Positions 1-13,944 of a stretch of DNA of 64,000 nt are shown here, piece by piece. Each line of letters begins with the position of its first letter. The first letter of the stretch is position 1. Source of the stretch: Dirofilaria immitis (lineage: Eukaryota; Nematoda; Chromadorea; Rhabditida; Onchocercidae); the NCBI GenBank assembly GCA_024305405.1, contig JAKNDB010000068.1, forward strand, positions 10,153,501-10,217,500, written 5' to 3'. Made by a program: the position numbers and the translations under genes. The notes beneath the pieces were generated by a model. The model ran no database searches and was not told the origin of the DNA. It saw only the letters and a program-made list of their open reading frames with translations.

Positions 1-100
1 AGGCGCGTTACTGAGAACTGTTTAATTGTTTGAAGAGAAAAAGCTGAATTGATAGCATTTATGGGTAAGATGAGAGTAAGTTCAACTTTTTCTTCAACAG

Positions 101-3100
101 TCAATGCAGCCAAAAAGATTTTGTGTTATGGCGATTCCAGTGATAAGCTAATAAATCTTTGTGACCAGTACGTGAACATCGAGGTGGCTACAAATATGAA
201 AACTAGAAGTTTTGAAAAAACTAAGAAGTAGTTTCAAATTTTTTCCCTGCAGGCTATTTCAATCTTAAAAAAGCCAAACAAAAGAACGAAAGTTGCTTTA
301 TAAAATAATACGAAATCTCAGACAGGTTATAAGCGTCAAATATATACAGATACCATAGTAAAGCAGCGCATTTCAATTGAATTACCGGATGACCCAGGCT
401 ACAGAATTGAATAAGTTAAAAAAAATGAAGAAATTTATTACTGTAATTCCTTCACATCCATCCGCTTTCCTGATGCACAAGCTGAGCTTGCAATGAAACG
501 ATAAATGTTTCGAATTGATAAGTTTGAAAACTTTGGCAGATGAAAAAGCTATAAGCTTGTCATCGGCGTAAATCACATCACTAACAATATTTGTATCAGT
601 ACTACAACTGAAAATATTTTTTGTTCTTGCTTAATTCTAAATTATTTCTTTTTAAATAAAGAACATTCCCGCGAACAACTGCAATGATCTATTGGAAATG
701 AAGAACAGTTTATAGGCTTCATCCAGAATCATTGTTATTATTCGATGTCTGAAACTTTTTCAAATTCGAAAGAAGAAGCTTGTTAATATTTTGTATCAAA
801 TTTCTTATTTTAGGAAATTTATAGCAACAAAAAGCTTCTACCCTTTAGTATCGATAATGATATGTTGTTGTTCGATCTTTGATTCAGCATAGCAATCGTG
901 AATATGCAGTCCGTACAAATCTGATGCTTCTGCAATATCTTAATAGTTTCAAAACGATGATATTTCTTCAATTTTTCCAAAAGGAATGGCACCATACAAA
1001 ATAAGACGAGGATTTTAGACGGATTTTGAAAAATCGGGAAATTTTAATGAATTTAATTTGAATTTTGTTGAAAAAGTCGAATTTAAAAAGTCATTTTTAT
1101 TAATATATCCCTATTTACAGTATTCTATGATTTCTAAAGCAGGGCGAATTCCAAAATAAGAAGGAATTTATAGATGACTAATCATATCATAAAAATATTT
1201 AATTCAAGGTCTTCGTCCGCGATAAATCATCTAAATAACGCTTGTTTCACACTGCATGAAAAGTACCAAAATATTCCATAACTAATGCTAAGAAAAAAAC
1301 TAAAAATTAAAAAAAAACAAACGGTTATTATTTTCACATTCCCATCTGTGATAGACAATGTCACCAAGTTTAGCAGATTGAACCAGAGGTCCGTTTGGTG
1401 CATTTGCCCGAATCGAATAATTGCATAGTGACGGTACTGAATTCAGCGGTAATATTTCCGCTATTTTAAAATCACTAAAGTTTACATAATTATTATAATT
1501 CGACTTGAAGTTCTGCTAATATTGTAATGGTAAGTTTTAACATCAATTTGAGCAGAAATTGGTGATTGCAAAATTATTATTTTGAAAATGGGTTTTGAGG
1601 AAATTTGATCTCTTAAAAACAAGTATTTTTAAATTTTTAATAAAAATAGTTCACTTGTATATTTGCCAACCATATTATTTTGCAAGTGAATGGAATGCCA
1701 AATTTATCCTAACCTTTGTAAGCTCAGATCAGGGCTCAAATTCTGTTCTTGTGGTTGCTGAGGTTGATGGCATTGTATAAAAATCCTTCATCTGCACCTG
1801 TTACTAACCACTTGTCGTGTACTACGTAGATCAGTGTTGAATAATTCATTCCTGCTGGATTTACCTGTGGGTTCAAGTTAATTACGAAATTTATTTATAA
1901 ATGACTTCATAAAACTAAATGGAACATATCAATTAAGTAGTAGAAGATCGACATGAATAGATCATCATTCCATTATCACTATTAGTTTGTAGCAACAAAT
2001 AACAGAAATCATCGTTACTTTTGTACAGTAGGATTTAGAACTAAACATTTCTCGAAAATTCTCGCATAAATCGTTTCAAACGTGATGGAACACTAGGATG
2101 GTCTTCTATATTAATATACATTATTGATAGTATAAAAGACAAATTAATAAGCAGCGAATGAATCTAAGTTTCTTGTGTCATTCAGTTCAAACATTTTTAT
2201 CAAATAGATCTATCATAGTTTTATTTATATGTGATTTGATAAAATTGTCTTACCGATGCTGTTTCTTTAACATCACAATGCTTAAAATTGATGAATAAAT
2301 CGACTTCGTGAATTTCGATATTTTTACCAAATTGTTCGGCTTGAACAGCTTTCCAGCAATCTTTCGTTACGTTTTTACCTTAAGTGATCATCTGTTTCAT
2401 TTTAATAATTGTCACGAAAATAAAAACCAATATAAAAATTGTTCGATAATTGAAGATAAAGGAAAAGAAAGAAACAAAATCTGAATTTTTTGGACTGAAC
2501 GAATGGTTTGGATTTTTAACAAATGCAAAACAAATTTCTTAAATTTTCCCAAAAATATTTAAAATTATCAACATAATTTTTCAGTTGAAAATAAAAAAGC
2601 AATCTGATAAATGGAATACCTCGAACAGCAACAGTTCCAGCAAATGATTTAGGAAAAGTAAATGTCACATTGAATCCGTCGCTCAAGCAGTAAGCAGTGA
2701 ATTCTCGAACTGATTCGTCCACTGCCATCACTGTCGATTTTTCGAAGGATATCGATTTCTCTCAAAATCGATTATAAATTTTGTTTTTATTCATATTTTT
2801 GAAATAAAGAAGGCATGATATCGAGCAACTATACCATTACTTGATACTTTAAACATTCTTAATCCATTCTCTTATTTTTTCGACTATCTTGTGATAATAG
2901 AATTTTCAATAAGAGGAGTTCATTGATAACCATATTAAATTATAATACATAATTAATAATTAAACCTCTTCATTATAATAATCTGTCATTTTCACGAATT
3001 TCATTTCTGTTGAATGATATAAATTTATTTGTATTTTGTATTTTAAAAATCAGCACAACAGAAAGAAACAGAATATAAAAAAGAGGTTGACCTTTTGCAA

Positions 3101-6100
3101 TAATTCGAACACGCTCCGCCAAACCGTTAGCTAATTGGTTCTTTTCAATTGCAGTCACATTGAAAACGAGATTTTGATATTCTTCATCTTTGATAAGCTG
3201 CTTTATCAGTTGAAAATTTGTGTCTTCGATAGGTACTACAACCACTATCACGGATATATTGTTTAGATTAAGTAACTGAAATAATTCCCATAATTTGAAT
3301 AAAATCCTTGAATTTCTACGTGAAATAACAAAATGGTAAAAATCACTTCATTCGTCTTTAAGCATTTATGAATAAGCGCACCTGCAATGTTTCTTGAAAT
3401 CGATCATCGGATATACCATTACTAATTATTATAAGTATATTCGCCACTTTATCCCTATCACCCTAAAGTAAGGAAATCATTAGAATTTTTTTTTTTTAAT
3501 GAAAAGATTTACAGACTTAAATTTTGGCGAGTTGAGAATCATGAATGCTTTAAATTAATTTGGGTGTATGAGAAATTAAAAATTTTATTGAACTTACTCT
3601 TCGTTTGCTAAAGCCATATTTCAGAACCTTGTGGATGACATTGTCAACACTGTTCAGTCCACCAATGTATTCAGTATCATCAATATCAAAAAGAAGACAG
3701 GGCTTACAATTATGTTTACGGAATGAAAATTCCAGCACAGGTTCTCGTGCATATTGTACTAATGAAACCTGTTCAACGAAATTGAATTTAAACGATTTCA
3801 ACATAAAGTGAAAATTTGCGAGTCATTACAGTATTTGATTGAAATCGTTCATATTGTGAATACTTTTTAATTATGCAAATCCGATAATTTTCAATGGATC
3901 TAATCTAGCCTGTATTCCATTAGGACCAATGTTTTTAAACTGTTCTACGGTATCCATAATAACTTTCACTGCCCGTTGAAAATGTGTTTTATTGACATTA
4001 CGGGAAGCATCTATTAAGAATAATACGTCAGATTGTGTTTGGTCAAATTTATCATTTGCTACTGGACACTCGTCTGCAACACAATTAATATAAAATTGAA
4101 ATATTTTTTACATTCAGAAATTAATATTTCTAAAATTCTTTTATATAATTTAAGCTAATTATATCTATTTTAATCTTTTAGATTGATAACAGAATTCCTT
4201 CTCTAGACCATTAAAATCTCTAAACGCATTAACAATTCATTCAAAATTTAGCATTTAAAAATTAATGCGTGTTTCTATCATAAGTTCATACTAAATCATG
4301 CTTTCTGGTAGATGTGACATCTTCATGTTCATTAAATTTAATGAAAGTTTAATATTGAGAATAAGTTGCCTTCATTGATCGTGAAGACGTCACAATAAGT
4401 CTGTTTGGCAGCTTTTGTTTCACTTGTAAGTTCAGCTATTGTTGATATTTTACTGAGGATAGTCACTGATGGCTGCAAAATTAAATCACTGATAATAGGA
4501 AATTTAATCAAAAAAAAATCACTAGGAGCGAAAATCATAGATCTTCATCTTCAGATTCTATCCTAAATCATCATTGCTGCTAGCACGATTAAATTAAAAA
4601 CCCTGAACTACCAAAACTCTAAACTATTATTTATCTTACCAATGTTGTTTGAGAAATTTTGAAATCAAGTTTTATCTTTGTGTCTTCACTACTTCTTGAA
4701 ATTATGTTCATTTTGTCGTTTTCTGCTTCATGCGTGATTAGATTTAACGGCAGATGTGGTTGAATAAGTTGTGAATGTCCCGTTGGTTCTGATATTTGAG
4801 TACTTGGTGAAATTATAGATTCAGATTTTAGAACTTCACTTTCTCTTTGTTCTTCTTTAGACTCATTAAATTTTGCATCTATATTCGAAACCGAAGCTTT
4901 CAATTCTATATAAACTGGTTCAGAAGTTGTGAAGTCTTGTTCTGGAATGAAGAAAATGTCTGGGGAAACAATTTTTGCCTCTTGACTCATAATATCAGGA
5001 AGAATTATTTCATTTCTCGAACTCTTAAGTGCTTGATAAGATGATATATTTTTTGCGATATTGATATCCTGCTTTTGTAATGAAGGAAGCGCTGCTTGCC
5101 TTTCAATAATTGTGGCTTCATCTTCTACAGAATCTGTAGTTTCTTGCAATCCACTGATTTGTTCTCCAACCGCAATATGAGGTTTTGAGAGAACTGATGA
5201 AAATTTCAGTTGTGGCTTTTGCTCTTCCAGAATCTCTCGATCACCTACCGCGATAAAAGCAATCGGATGTGCTGGTCCAAAATATAATGTTCGATTTTCA
5301 AAATTGGTTTTTGATATAGTAGTATTCTCAACAGAAATTGTGCCGGAACTGACCATCATAACTTTCTCTTCTGACGGTCTACCAATGTTAACGGTCTTTG
5401 GTGACAGTTTTATCCCATCGTGAATTGTATCAAAATTTTTGTTGTTGGGAAAAATCAGTTTCGGTGTTTTTTTGGCAAAGAAGCCGTGGAAGTTACAAGT
5501 GATTCGTAAGGTAAAATGTTCTCAGAAACAACAATACGATCAGTAGTTGAAAAATCATCGATTTCAAAAATCTGTTTCTTTTTCGGAATCTTACTCTCAC
5601 TGAAAGGGAAACCAGAACTTTGCTGATATTTTGTCATGGTTGGAGTTTGCTTTAATGTTTCCTCGTCATTAATAGAAATAATTGTAGTAGATGAAATTTG
5701 TTTGGAAGAATTCAAAGTAGTTCCAAAATCTGGGACAATTGTAATCGTTTCCGCAGAAGGAGATTTCGTTAAAAATTCAGAATAATCTAGGATGTGGCTT
5801 GATGCCAGCCTTCCGAATCTATGTGCAATTGGATTCAGATTGAAATTAGAAATATGATTCGATGTTTCTTTCATAATATTTGGAACAACTTTGCTTGTTT
5901 CATCAAAATTAATGTTTGGCCATATTTTATCTGTCACTGTTAGTACGTCAATATTAGGTTCGTAACGTCTCGATGGTTCGAATTCAAATAACGTTTTCCT
6001 GTATTGCGTCTCATCTCCATTATTTCCATTGATTTTATCAGTCAACTGAATGGATATCGTAGTGCTCTTCTAAAAATATTCACTTATAGGTTTAAATCCC

Positions 6101-7945
6101 TTAGATAAAAGAAATTTTACTTCGTGGAAGGTTTTAATTGAAGATCGTAAGTTATCATAAGTTCTGAATTTCTTAATCTTATTCAAAAGAAAACGAAGCA
6201 TAAAAATAAGTTTAGAAATTTTAAACTTGAGGCAGAATTGACGCATTAAAATTTTGCTAGAAGCAAACTTTTCATAAAAACTTACTTTCTCTAGATCACT
6301 TAAATCTCCTGAAACAGTTTTTCTTGTAGCTGTAAGCGAAGTTTCTTTTGTACTAAGTACAGTTGTATTTTGTAAATTAACAGCATAGTTTTTTGAATTC
6401 TCGCCGCCATCTTCAGAAAAGTCATTGCTTAATAATGAATGAAACGGTCTAAGAGGATTCTGCGTTAGAGCTGTTGTATCCAATCCATCGCTAATGTATG
6501 TCATTTGCTAAAACTTAATTTATTTCGTTATGAATTTTAACGGATTTTGAAGCTCCAAAGAATTCTATATTGCTCACTTCATCACTGATCCTTGTCAATA
6601 AATAACGGCTATTGCTTAGTTCGTTTACGGTACCCTTATCAAGATCAATTTTGAATGATATGGGATTCTGCTGACTGCCTAGTAGTGGTATATTATTTCC
6701 TGTAACATATTTATTTCAGAATATATTGCATAAAAACTAACAATTATTCGTGAAATAGAAAAACGTAAATGATACGCAGAGTGGGACTGATGATAAGCAA
6801 CAATTAATGATTGAAGAAGTAAAAAAGTTTCCTTACCGACTTCTTGATTACGGAGATCGTTAGTTTGTATTTTGGAATTTGCATGAATCCTATTAGGAAT
6901 AATCAGAAATATTTGAATATGCACATTATTCATTCTTTTATCCTTCAAATCATTAATATTTCTCTGTTGACCTTCATTTCTGTTAATTCTTTGGTTATCA
7001 TTATACTGTTGGGGACAAAATCAAATGGTAAATTGTAGCCAGACGATGCTGTACTATCTTTGCAAGTTAATACTACCTGAAAGTAATTTTAGACATTAAA
7101 TAAGGTAGAACTACAATCTAAAAAACTTGAATTTTCAGGAAGTTCCTTTAATGCAAATCACAAACTACTATTATCGATCGATCATATAGAGTTCCATTTG
7201 ATGACGGCAGTTAAGAAATTTAACTATACTAATTTGCATTCAATTGAATCACTTTAGGATTGTGTTCACTTAAAATCTCAAATCGTGATGTCAATTAAAA
7301 ACATATTCTGTGGGAATTTCAAATTAAGTCGTTGTTAATTTCCATTAATCGATAATCAAAATCATCACTGATATCAAAATGACCAGAGCACAAATTCAAC
7401 AAAGACCTTTTCTTCTCACTGTGCAAATATGCAAGAAACAAAAGTTTTGTTAATAAAATTTTGCCAGTGGGACTATTAAATGATTGAAATCCCATTTAGT
7501 AGTATTCAACAAAATCCGATTAATGTTTAATGATAATTTATTCTAATAATCTCAAACCGTTTTATTTAAATTCTATAAATTGATTTTCAAGGCAATTGAA
7601 TATGAAAATAATATGATCCATAAAAAATTATTTTCTTTTAAATACTACAAGTTTATTTATTAGCTTATGATGACATAATTTCGTCTAATTCTTTTCTTAT
7701 TCGTTTCAGCCGTTTTAATAAAATTTAAATCTGAGAGATGAGAAAGGACAAAAATCACTTCTTGATAATTAACTGATTGTAACGATTAGCGAGACTTAAG
7801 TTTAACATTCGGTTAAGAAAGCACTTCGCCTCGCTTTACATTCTAATAATTGATAAATTTTAATGAATTGACTGAATGAATAAGTAAAACTTATACTTAC
7901 AATTATTATAGAAAATATTGTAATCTTTCGTATAAATCGCTGCAT
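101..7945 (-). CDS. cut-6: CUT-6-like cuticlin (signal peptide, Ser/Thr-rich region, vWA domain, ZP domain)
   Basis: Secreted cuticle protein; the C. elegans relative CUT-6 pairs a vWA with a ZP domain and shapes the dauer cuticle. About 17 exons. Exon 1 (7901-7945, MQRFIRKITIFSIII) is a signal peptide ending at a GTAAGT donor. Exons at 7076-6837, about 6700-6541, 6512-6285 and a very long one at about 6072-4640 encode a Ser/Thr/Glu-rich stalk. A short exon at about 4474-4340 follows. The vWA domain spans about 4075-3090 and begins DVLFLIDASRNVNK, so its MIDAS reads D-A-S-R-N instead of DxSxS. The ZP domain spans 2735-101: AYCLSDGFNVTFTF, then GPLVQSAKLGDIVYHRWEC (about 1330-1440), LYGLHIHDCYAES (about 880), SSAKVFKLINSKHLSFHC (about 500), and last exon PPRCSRTGHK ending in TGA at 101-103. 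The conserved frame drops one base at 7011-7014, 5467-5473 and 1779-1783, all homopolymers. The Ser/Thr-rich insert looks unusually long for the family. Exon edges in the middle are approximate. Confidence 0.85.
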
Positions 7946-10900
7946 TTCAAGTAGGAGCACTTCACAAACTGTAAAATTTGCGCGTATTATCGCATATATC
8001 TTTTACAATATAAATACATATGACTGATTCAAAACAAAAAGATTAGAGGTAAAATTAAATGGCTAAATATAAATGAACTTGAAAAATTCAGGAGACCGGA
8101 AATTGTCAAAATTATCAAAATACTTACTTTATATTTTATTAGAAAAAAGTCAGATTATAATTCAACCGAAAATAATGGAATCATAAAGGTTTCATAAGCA
8201 AAATTGACAAAAATTCATAATTTGAACAAAAAACAGCAATTTTTCTTGGACTGTTAATGCAAATTAGGCTTACTGTTGACATTAAAATGATAAACTCATT
8301 TTAATTCAATGAGATTTCGAGATAGAATGATTATCATGGATATCAAAAGATTTCCTAACGTGAAACAAAATTACAGCTAAGATAAAGGTATTCTCAGGTA
8401 AGTGTTAAAAGAGATAGTCAATGTTCGTTTAGCAAACATTCATCATCATTGTTATAGTAATTGATAGCAATTCATTTCTGTTTCAAAATTTGCCGAATAC
8501 ATCCAATCTCATTTGATGGAAATGCCATTATCGAAATTATAAAAATTACTCAAATTTTTATAACAAGTTTTTTCCAGCATTTTTATGAGGGAAAAAATAT
8601 TTGTATTTGAGATAGCATAAGTGAAATAATGGGATTAAATGTAACTTCTTGTCTCATAAAAACCAATAGTGCGAACAGAAATGAGGAAAAATAATGTAAA
8701 TCTTACTAATTCCATTTCCGCTGCAGGAAGTTCAGAATCTTTCATGCAAAATATCTGGTAAGTCGAAAAGGAAAATGACTTTGATTTGAATAATTATTAC
8801 ATTTTGAGGCTGCACGACAGCTGCTTATTTAGAAAAAGTTTTCACAATTTGCTTTTTTTGATATGATTTTGAAAATCAATTTTTAATTTCTAGTTTTTAA
8901 ATGAAATTGAAACCACTAACTTATTCACTGCTCCAACTTATCTATTATCAAAATTTTTATTAAAGTTTGAAAATTTCTCAATTCATTTTGAGTAAATGAC
9001 TACAAATTTAAACAGCAATATTCAAAAAAAAAAAAAAGAAAATTGTAATCTTTTTTCAAATTGCCAAAAAATAAGCAAGTTTTTGCCGACTTGATTATCT
9101 TTTCGATTGTTAAACTTTCGTCTAATTGCATCGACTTCACAGTTATCAATAAATTAAAAAAATTTTATAAATTAAAAATTTTCAGTCTCATTATGAAGCA
9201 ATTATTCAGATCAAAATCATTGACGAAACAATAATTACTGATTTATGGATTTTCACAACTATCTTTTACGTTGTTTATGTTGTCTAAGCTTCTCACATTA
9301 TGATTATGGTTTGATCTAATATTAATTACAAATGCAATAAAAGTTTTTGCAGAAACTTAGAATTTCGAATTTTGAAATTAAATAATTCCTTTTTAAAAAC
9401 GCACTCAGAAAAATAAAAAACATTCACTTTGCGAGCTTTAACTTTTTAAAAACAAGTATCGTTGTTGTCTTGAGGGGATACTGAATATAAAACTAATAAT
9501 GAGTTCGTATCATAATTTCAAATTATTATATCTATGCAAATCCTTAAAAAATTACAACGACAGTAATGATAAATAGCACATTTTTGTCATTGATAAATAA
9601 ATCTATTTCGTCCTGCAATTTAGAAACGTTTTCAAGATTTTTCAAAATGGATATTTTTTTATTATTGATGAATGAACCCGAAGTTTTTGGGCTCTGTCAC
9701 CTCCCACTACAAGAAGCTTGACATAGAAGTTCTTCGTAGTTGATTGGTCAGTCTGTCTTTAACATTTACAACTTTCGTTTCCTTTCCAAAACTTTTTCCG
9801 AATTACATATTCATTTTGAAAAATCTTGAAATTATTATATGTATGCAAATCCAGTCCCTAGATCAATTTGTTGGTGCTGCAAATTTTTTGTTAGTATTCT
9901 CATAATTCCATGAAAAATTCAATAAAAGAGAAGAAAAAATCAATTTGTTTTGCTGTGAATTAATTGAAAGATTTTCAGATGCTTAATTATTTAATTTGGT
10001 AATTATTTAATAGAGAACAAGGGTAAACATTTCAAAATTTATCATTTGAAACAAACGCATTTTTCTTTTCGAAACTTCATAAATTAATTTGATAGAATTT
10101 ATTTGAAAATGTCAAAGCTTGGTCTTCTTTTCTTGAATTCTGTTATTTCAATAATATTCACAATCACGTAAATATATCAAACTAAATATACATCAACGAA
10201 ATAAAAATTTTCGTAACATCGACTAAATTTGTGAAGTGTAGAAAAAGTTTAGAAGCAATCGAGAAATGATTGAAAGACTTGTATTGTTAGAATCATCACC
10301 CACTGATTTTTCTCTTTCTCTTTTCAATTCTCAGATGTCACCGCCTTTTCAGTTACCCCTTCCTATATTTCCTTTCCACCTTTTATTATCATTCCGTTAA
10401 TTTTCGTTCCGGTCATTTCTTTTATATTGCAACAGAATAAACCGGTTGTTTCTATGTTTCAAATCTTCTCGAAAAGAACCATTTATGTCGTTGAATTTGA
10501 GCCAAAATAATTGAATTTTTACATTGAGTAAATTCAAAAATACTCAACATTCTTTAATTCAGAAGAGATTGGACAATTACCGATTCGGAAAATTTAGATA
10601 TTTTGAGTGCAAAAGAGAAATATTTCTCTAAAACTTGTTATATTCATAATAGCAAAAGAAAAGCATATCGAAGATTTTCCTTTAATGTTGGATTTCTAGT
10701 TCCTTTTTCAATAGTACTGATTAGTTATGTTGGCCAAAAATGAATTATATTAATTTATGTGAAACACTGAACACCACAAAAGAATTACAAAAATCATATA
10801 CATAATAAGTGAAATTCTTGTTCACGAGAATGTTCAAGGCTGACAACTTCTGACTTTTTGTTTAATCTAGCAGTACTAGAATTGTGAAATAGAATACTGT

Positions 10901-11110
10901 TCATGAAGATCTGAAAGATTTCACACTTCATCAATTCTTATTGTCTCTTTGTGAAGAGTAAAAACACAGAATCTCACTTAGTCTTTCACGGATCACCATT
11001 ACGAAAATTTTCGGATGTTAGATTATCATCTCTTTTATCCTATACAGCGTAATTCACATCAAAATTTCATATCAATGTTTCCTTAAAATTATTATAACAT
11101 TAATTTCCTG

Positions 11111-11145
<35 letters not shown>

Positions 11146-12473
11146 CAATGCACATTTTAGAGCATTGTTTGGTTAAAGAAGTCACTCTGAACCGGTTGCA
11201 TTGATTGAAATGGTATGATTGTTCATGTGCTCTCGAATAGTCGTTCAGGCAGCGCTGATTATAAAATTTAGCGTAGAAAAGAATCCCTTATTTTGTAATT
11301 TAACCTTCCATTGATGTATTTGATTTGTGCGATTATATGCTCAATACATTGCCTAATGCTATATGAAAATTGAACTCAATTTATAAAGATTTATCTGTCT
11401 AATTAGAATTTCTCAAAAATGTAATATTGATAGCACTTTCAAAGTCATCAAATTATCCATGATGAGATGAATTTTGGGTTCTGTAGTGATGATGAGATGA
11501 ATTATTTTATTTCAAAACATGTTTATAATGTCATCGCCCGAGCACGGGAAAGATGTTGTACTAACAATTCTCGTATCTTCTAACAAATTAAAAAAGAAAT
11601 TTATAAATAAATGTGCATAGCTTATATCATTCTAATAAATTAATCAATATGAAAATTAATATGGATCGCAAAAGAAATGTATATTTATACCAAAGTGTAG
11701 GAAAAACGTATCGAAATTCTAATATTCATTTGTTTTATTCAAACTTTGAACAAAGATTTTGAAAATATATCTATTGCTTATGATATCTGTTTATAAAAAG
11801 ATAAATAATTTTGAAAGTTTGGAATGATGCAATCATATCAAGCGCTGATAATAATTATCACAATGACTCTGCTGCCACTTATTTTCCTTTCACCAATGAT
11901 TATCCATGAATTCTTGGAAAGAAGGAAACAAAAGATGTTTCAATTTTTACTTGAATTCAGAGCAAAAACTTCGCCTTCTCACAAGTTAATTGTGCTACAG
12001 ATTCTTGAAATTTTCAATACTTTTATTCATAATTTCAAGAATAACTGAAATATAAAAGTTATTCAGAATTTGGAATAAGTACAATTCCTAAGCATCGCAA
12101 TTAATCTACATCAAAGAAAACCTGAGTGATAATTGTACTTTCAATTAGCAACTTTTGCTCTTAATTTTAAAATTTCATGAAAAAAGATTGGAGGGACATT
12201 TCGAAATTTGTGTGACTGTCACGTCATGCTATGTCAATTCTACCATTATATCAAATCATTTAAACTGATTATTGATCTTGAAAAATATTTTCATCCATAA
12301 GAAATAATTATGTGTTGCCTAATCTGAAGGTATGAAGTAGTAACCGATCTGAAGATATAAGATATTTTTCCAGACAGATTAGTTGAATTAAACTTTAGGA
12401 ATCATTATGATTAACATCATTTTCAAGATTCAAATTAAAAATTGATTTTAAATGCACGGGAAGAAGATTTCAG
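7946..12473. other. AT-rich intergenic region
   Basis: About 4.5 kb upstream of the cuticlin gene with no coding signal I trust. It holds a pure (AT)n tract at 11114-11144 and a 13-bp direct repeat (gatgagatgaatt) spaced 27 bases apart near 11460-11500. A 74-codon plus-strand reading frame at 11824-12048 begins with a hydrophobic stretch but has no recognisable domain or splice context. Confidence 0.6.
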
Positions 12474-12479
12474 AGTAGT

Positions 12480-13099
12480 ATGTCGGAGAATGGTCAGTTC
12501 AAAAAAGAAAAGCAACTTAGTCAAAATGTTAGTCGTGGCAGAGAAGAAATCAGAGCCATCCTGTCCGCTCGAAATTGTCTATCACCCAGAGAATTACGTA
12601 AGTTCACCAGTTGCTGTCATGATGCCACGTTAATGAAAATAATTATTTGCATAAAAAGTCCGTGGATTCTTGTGTCTAAATACAATAATAATACATTATT
12701 TCCTTTACACCTGTAACCGTAAGGTATACTATCAGGCACTTGCCTTTTGCAAATTTGTGTTAATAAAGATAAATTTTGAAGGTAAGTCATTATAGTATCA
12801 CTATTATGTACATCATCTACTCAGCATTCAAGCTTTTGCACTGAGCAAAGAAATGATGAAGGAACGATGAAATCATGTCGAAAATGTCGAAAGAGTGGAA
12901 AAATGATATGAAAAACTTATCGAAAATACATTCAAGTAGTACGAGTTCAACTGAATCGGATAGCACTACGAAGAAAGAAAACACTATGACTGCCAAATCT
13001 CTTCTCGTGAGAAGCGTTAATTCGAAAAAAGCTATGGGATTGGAAGAATCATCTTTTCTATCATCGGCATTAAAATCTTTCTCAGGATCGGAATCATAA
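12480..13099 (+). CDS. Small unrecognised gene, two or more exons, model uncertain
   Basis: I do not recognise this protein. A good start is visible: a TTTCAG acceptor lies six bases before ATG at 12480, as expected for a trans-spliced nematode mRNA, and the first exon (12480-12597, ending ARNCLSPREL) stops at a consensus GTAAGT donor. Downstream, a Ser/Lys-rich reading frame at 12875-13099 (with KIHSSSTSSTESDSTTKKEN, about residues 17-36) looks coding. The phase does not connect cleanly. An acceptor after ATTCAAG (about 12832) gives only FALSKEMMKER before a stop, and reaching the Ser-rich frame needs added bases, for instance at the A5 run near 12900. Either the second exon carries the same one-base losses seen elsewhere in this window, or these are two separate small genes. 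Function unknown. Confidence 0.4.
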
Positions 13100-13944
13100 A
13101 ACCCTTTGAGTCCAAAAATTAGTTTATTTATGTATATGATAAAGCGACATTTTACAATCATTATCATAGAGAACGTATGAATTTTTAAAATACAATTGAA
13201 AATTTACAAAAAAAGTTAGCATGCTTGCTACAGTAATAATATAAAATGCAGTAAAATATAAATGAATTAATTTCCCAGCCCAAAAGGTATTCCTCCATAT
13301 TCTTCAAAACCTAATTTGTCACTTTTTTGCAAACAATTGAATTTATTAAAATCCTTTCTATTAATTTTTTCTTTTATTAAATAATAATTTCATAAATTTT
13401 TCTAAAATTTAAGGACATTATGCAAGGATAAATAGCCTTAGCGCCTAACAGGTTTTTGAACAATTACAAGAAATTAATTTTTCACGTATAATTTTGGCAT
13501 TGTGAATTATGTATATATTAATTTAGATATCGTTTTCCACTTGAAATGTCAGATGACTCTCAGAAAAGCTCTATTCCTTGCATTTCTGATATACTACTAT
13601 AAAAAGCAATACTAGAAATATTTTCAGAATATGACTTTTGCATTTCATACAAGAATTCCGATTATTAAAAATTCATATAATTGCATTTTTAACGAATAGA
13701 ATTGATATATTATTAAGTTACTGAGTAGAATCAATATATAGCTTGATTATTTTGGCAGCATCGATAACATTACTATTGTCATACAATAAATCGTATGCAA
13801 GCTATTGTGTGACAATTTGGCAGTAAAAACATATTGCTGCATACAAGCATGTTGTTAAGCTATTTATCAATGAATATAAAGAATAGTCTTACGACTATAG
13901 AAGAAATCTTCAGAAACAGAAACAGTTGAATCAAAACACATTCC
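13100..13944. other. Intergenic, AT-rich
   Basis: No gene seen. The sequence lies between the small gene and the first His-rich peptide copy. A loosely repeated pair of motifs (tttggcagcatcg / tttggcagtaaaa) occurs near 13750-13830 with no clear meaning. Confidence 0.55.

Noticed and set aside
1080..1260. Possible extra ZP exon with a stop (reading YLDDLSRTK)
   Set aside because: The conserved block after HRWEC is found intact at about 880 (YGLHIHDC), so this stretch is most likely intron.
3605..3811. Plus-strand 68-codon frame
   Set aside because: Antisense shadow of a conserved vWA exon of the cut-6-like gene on the minus strand.
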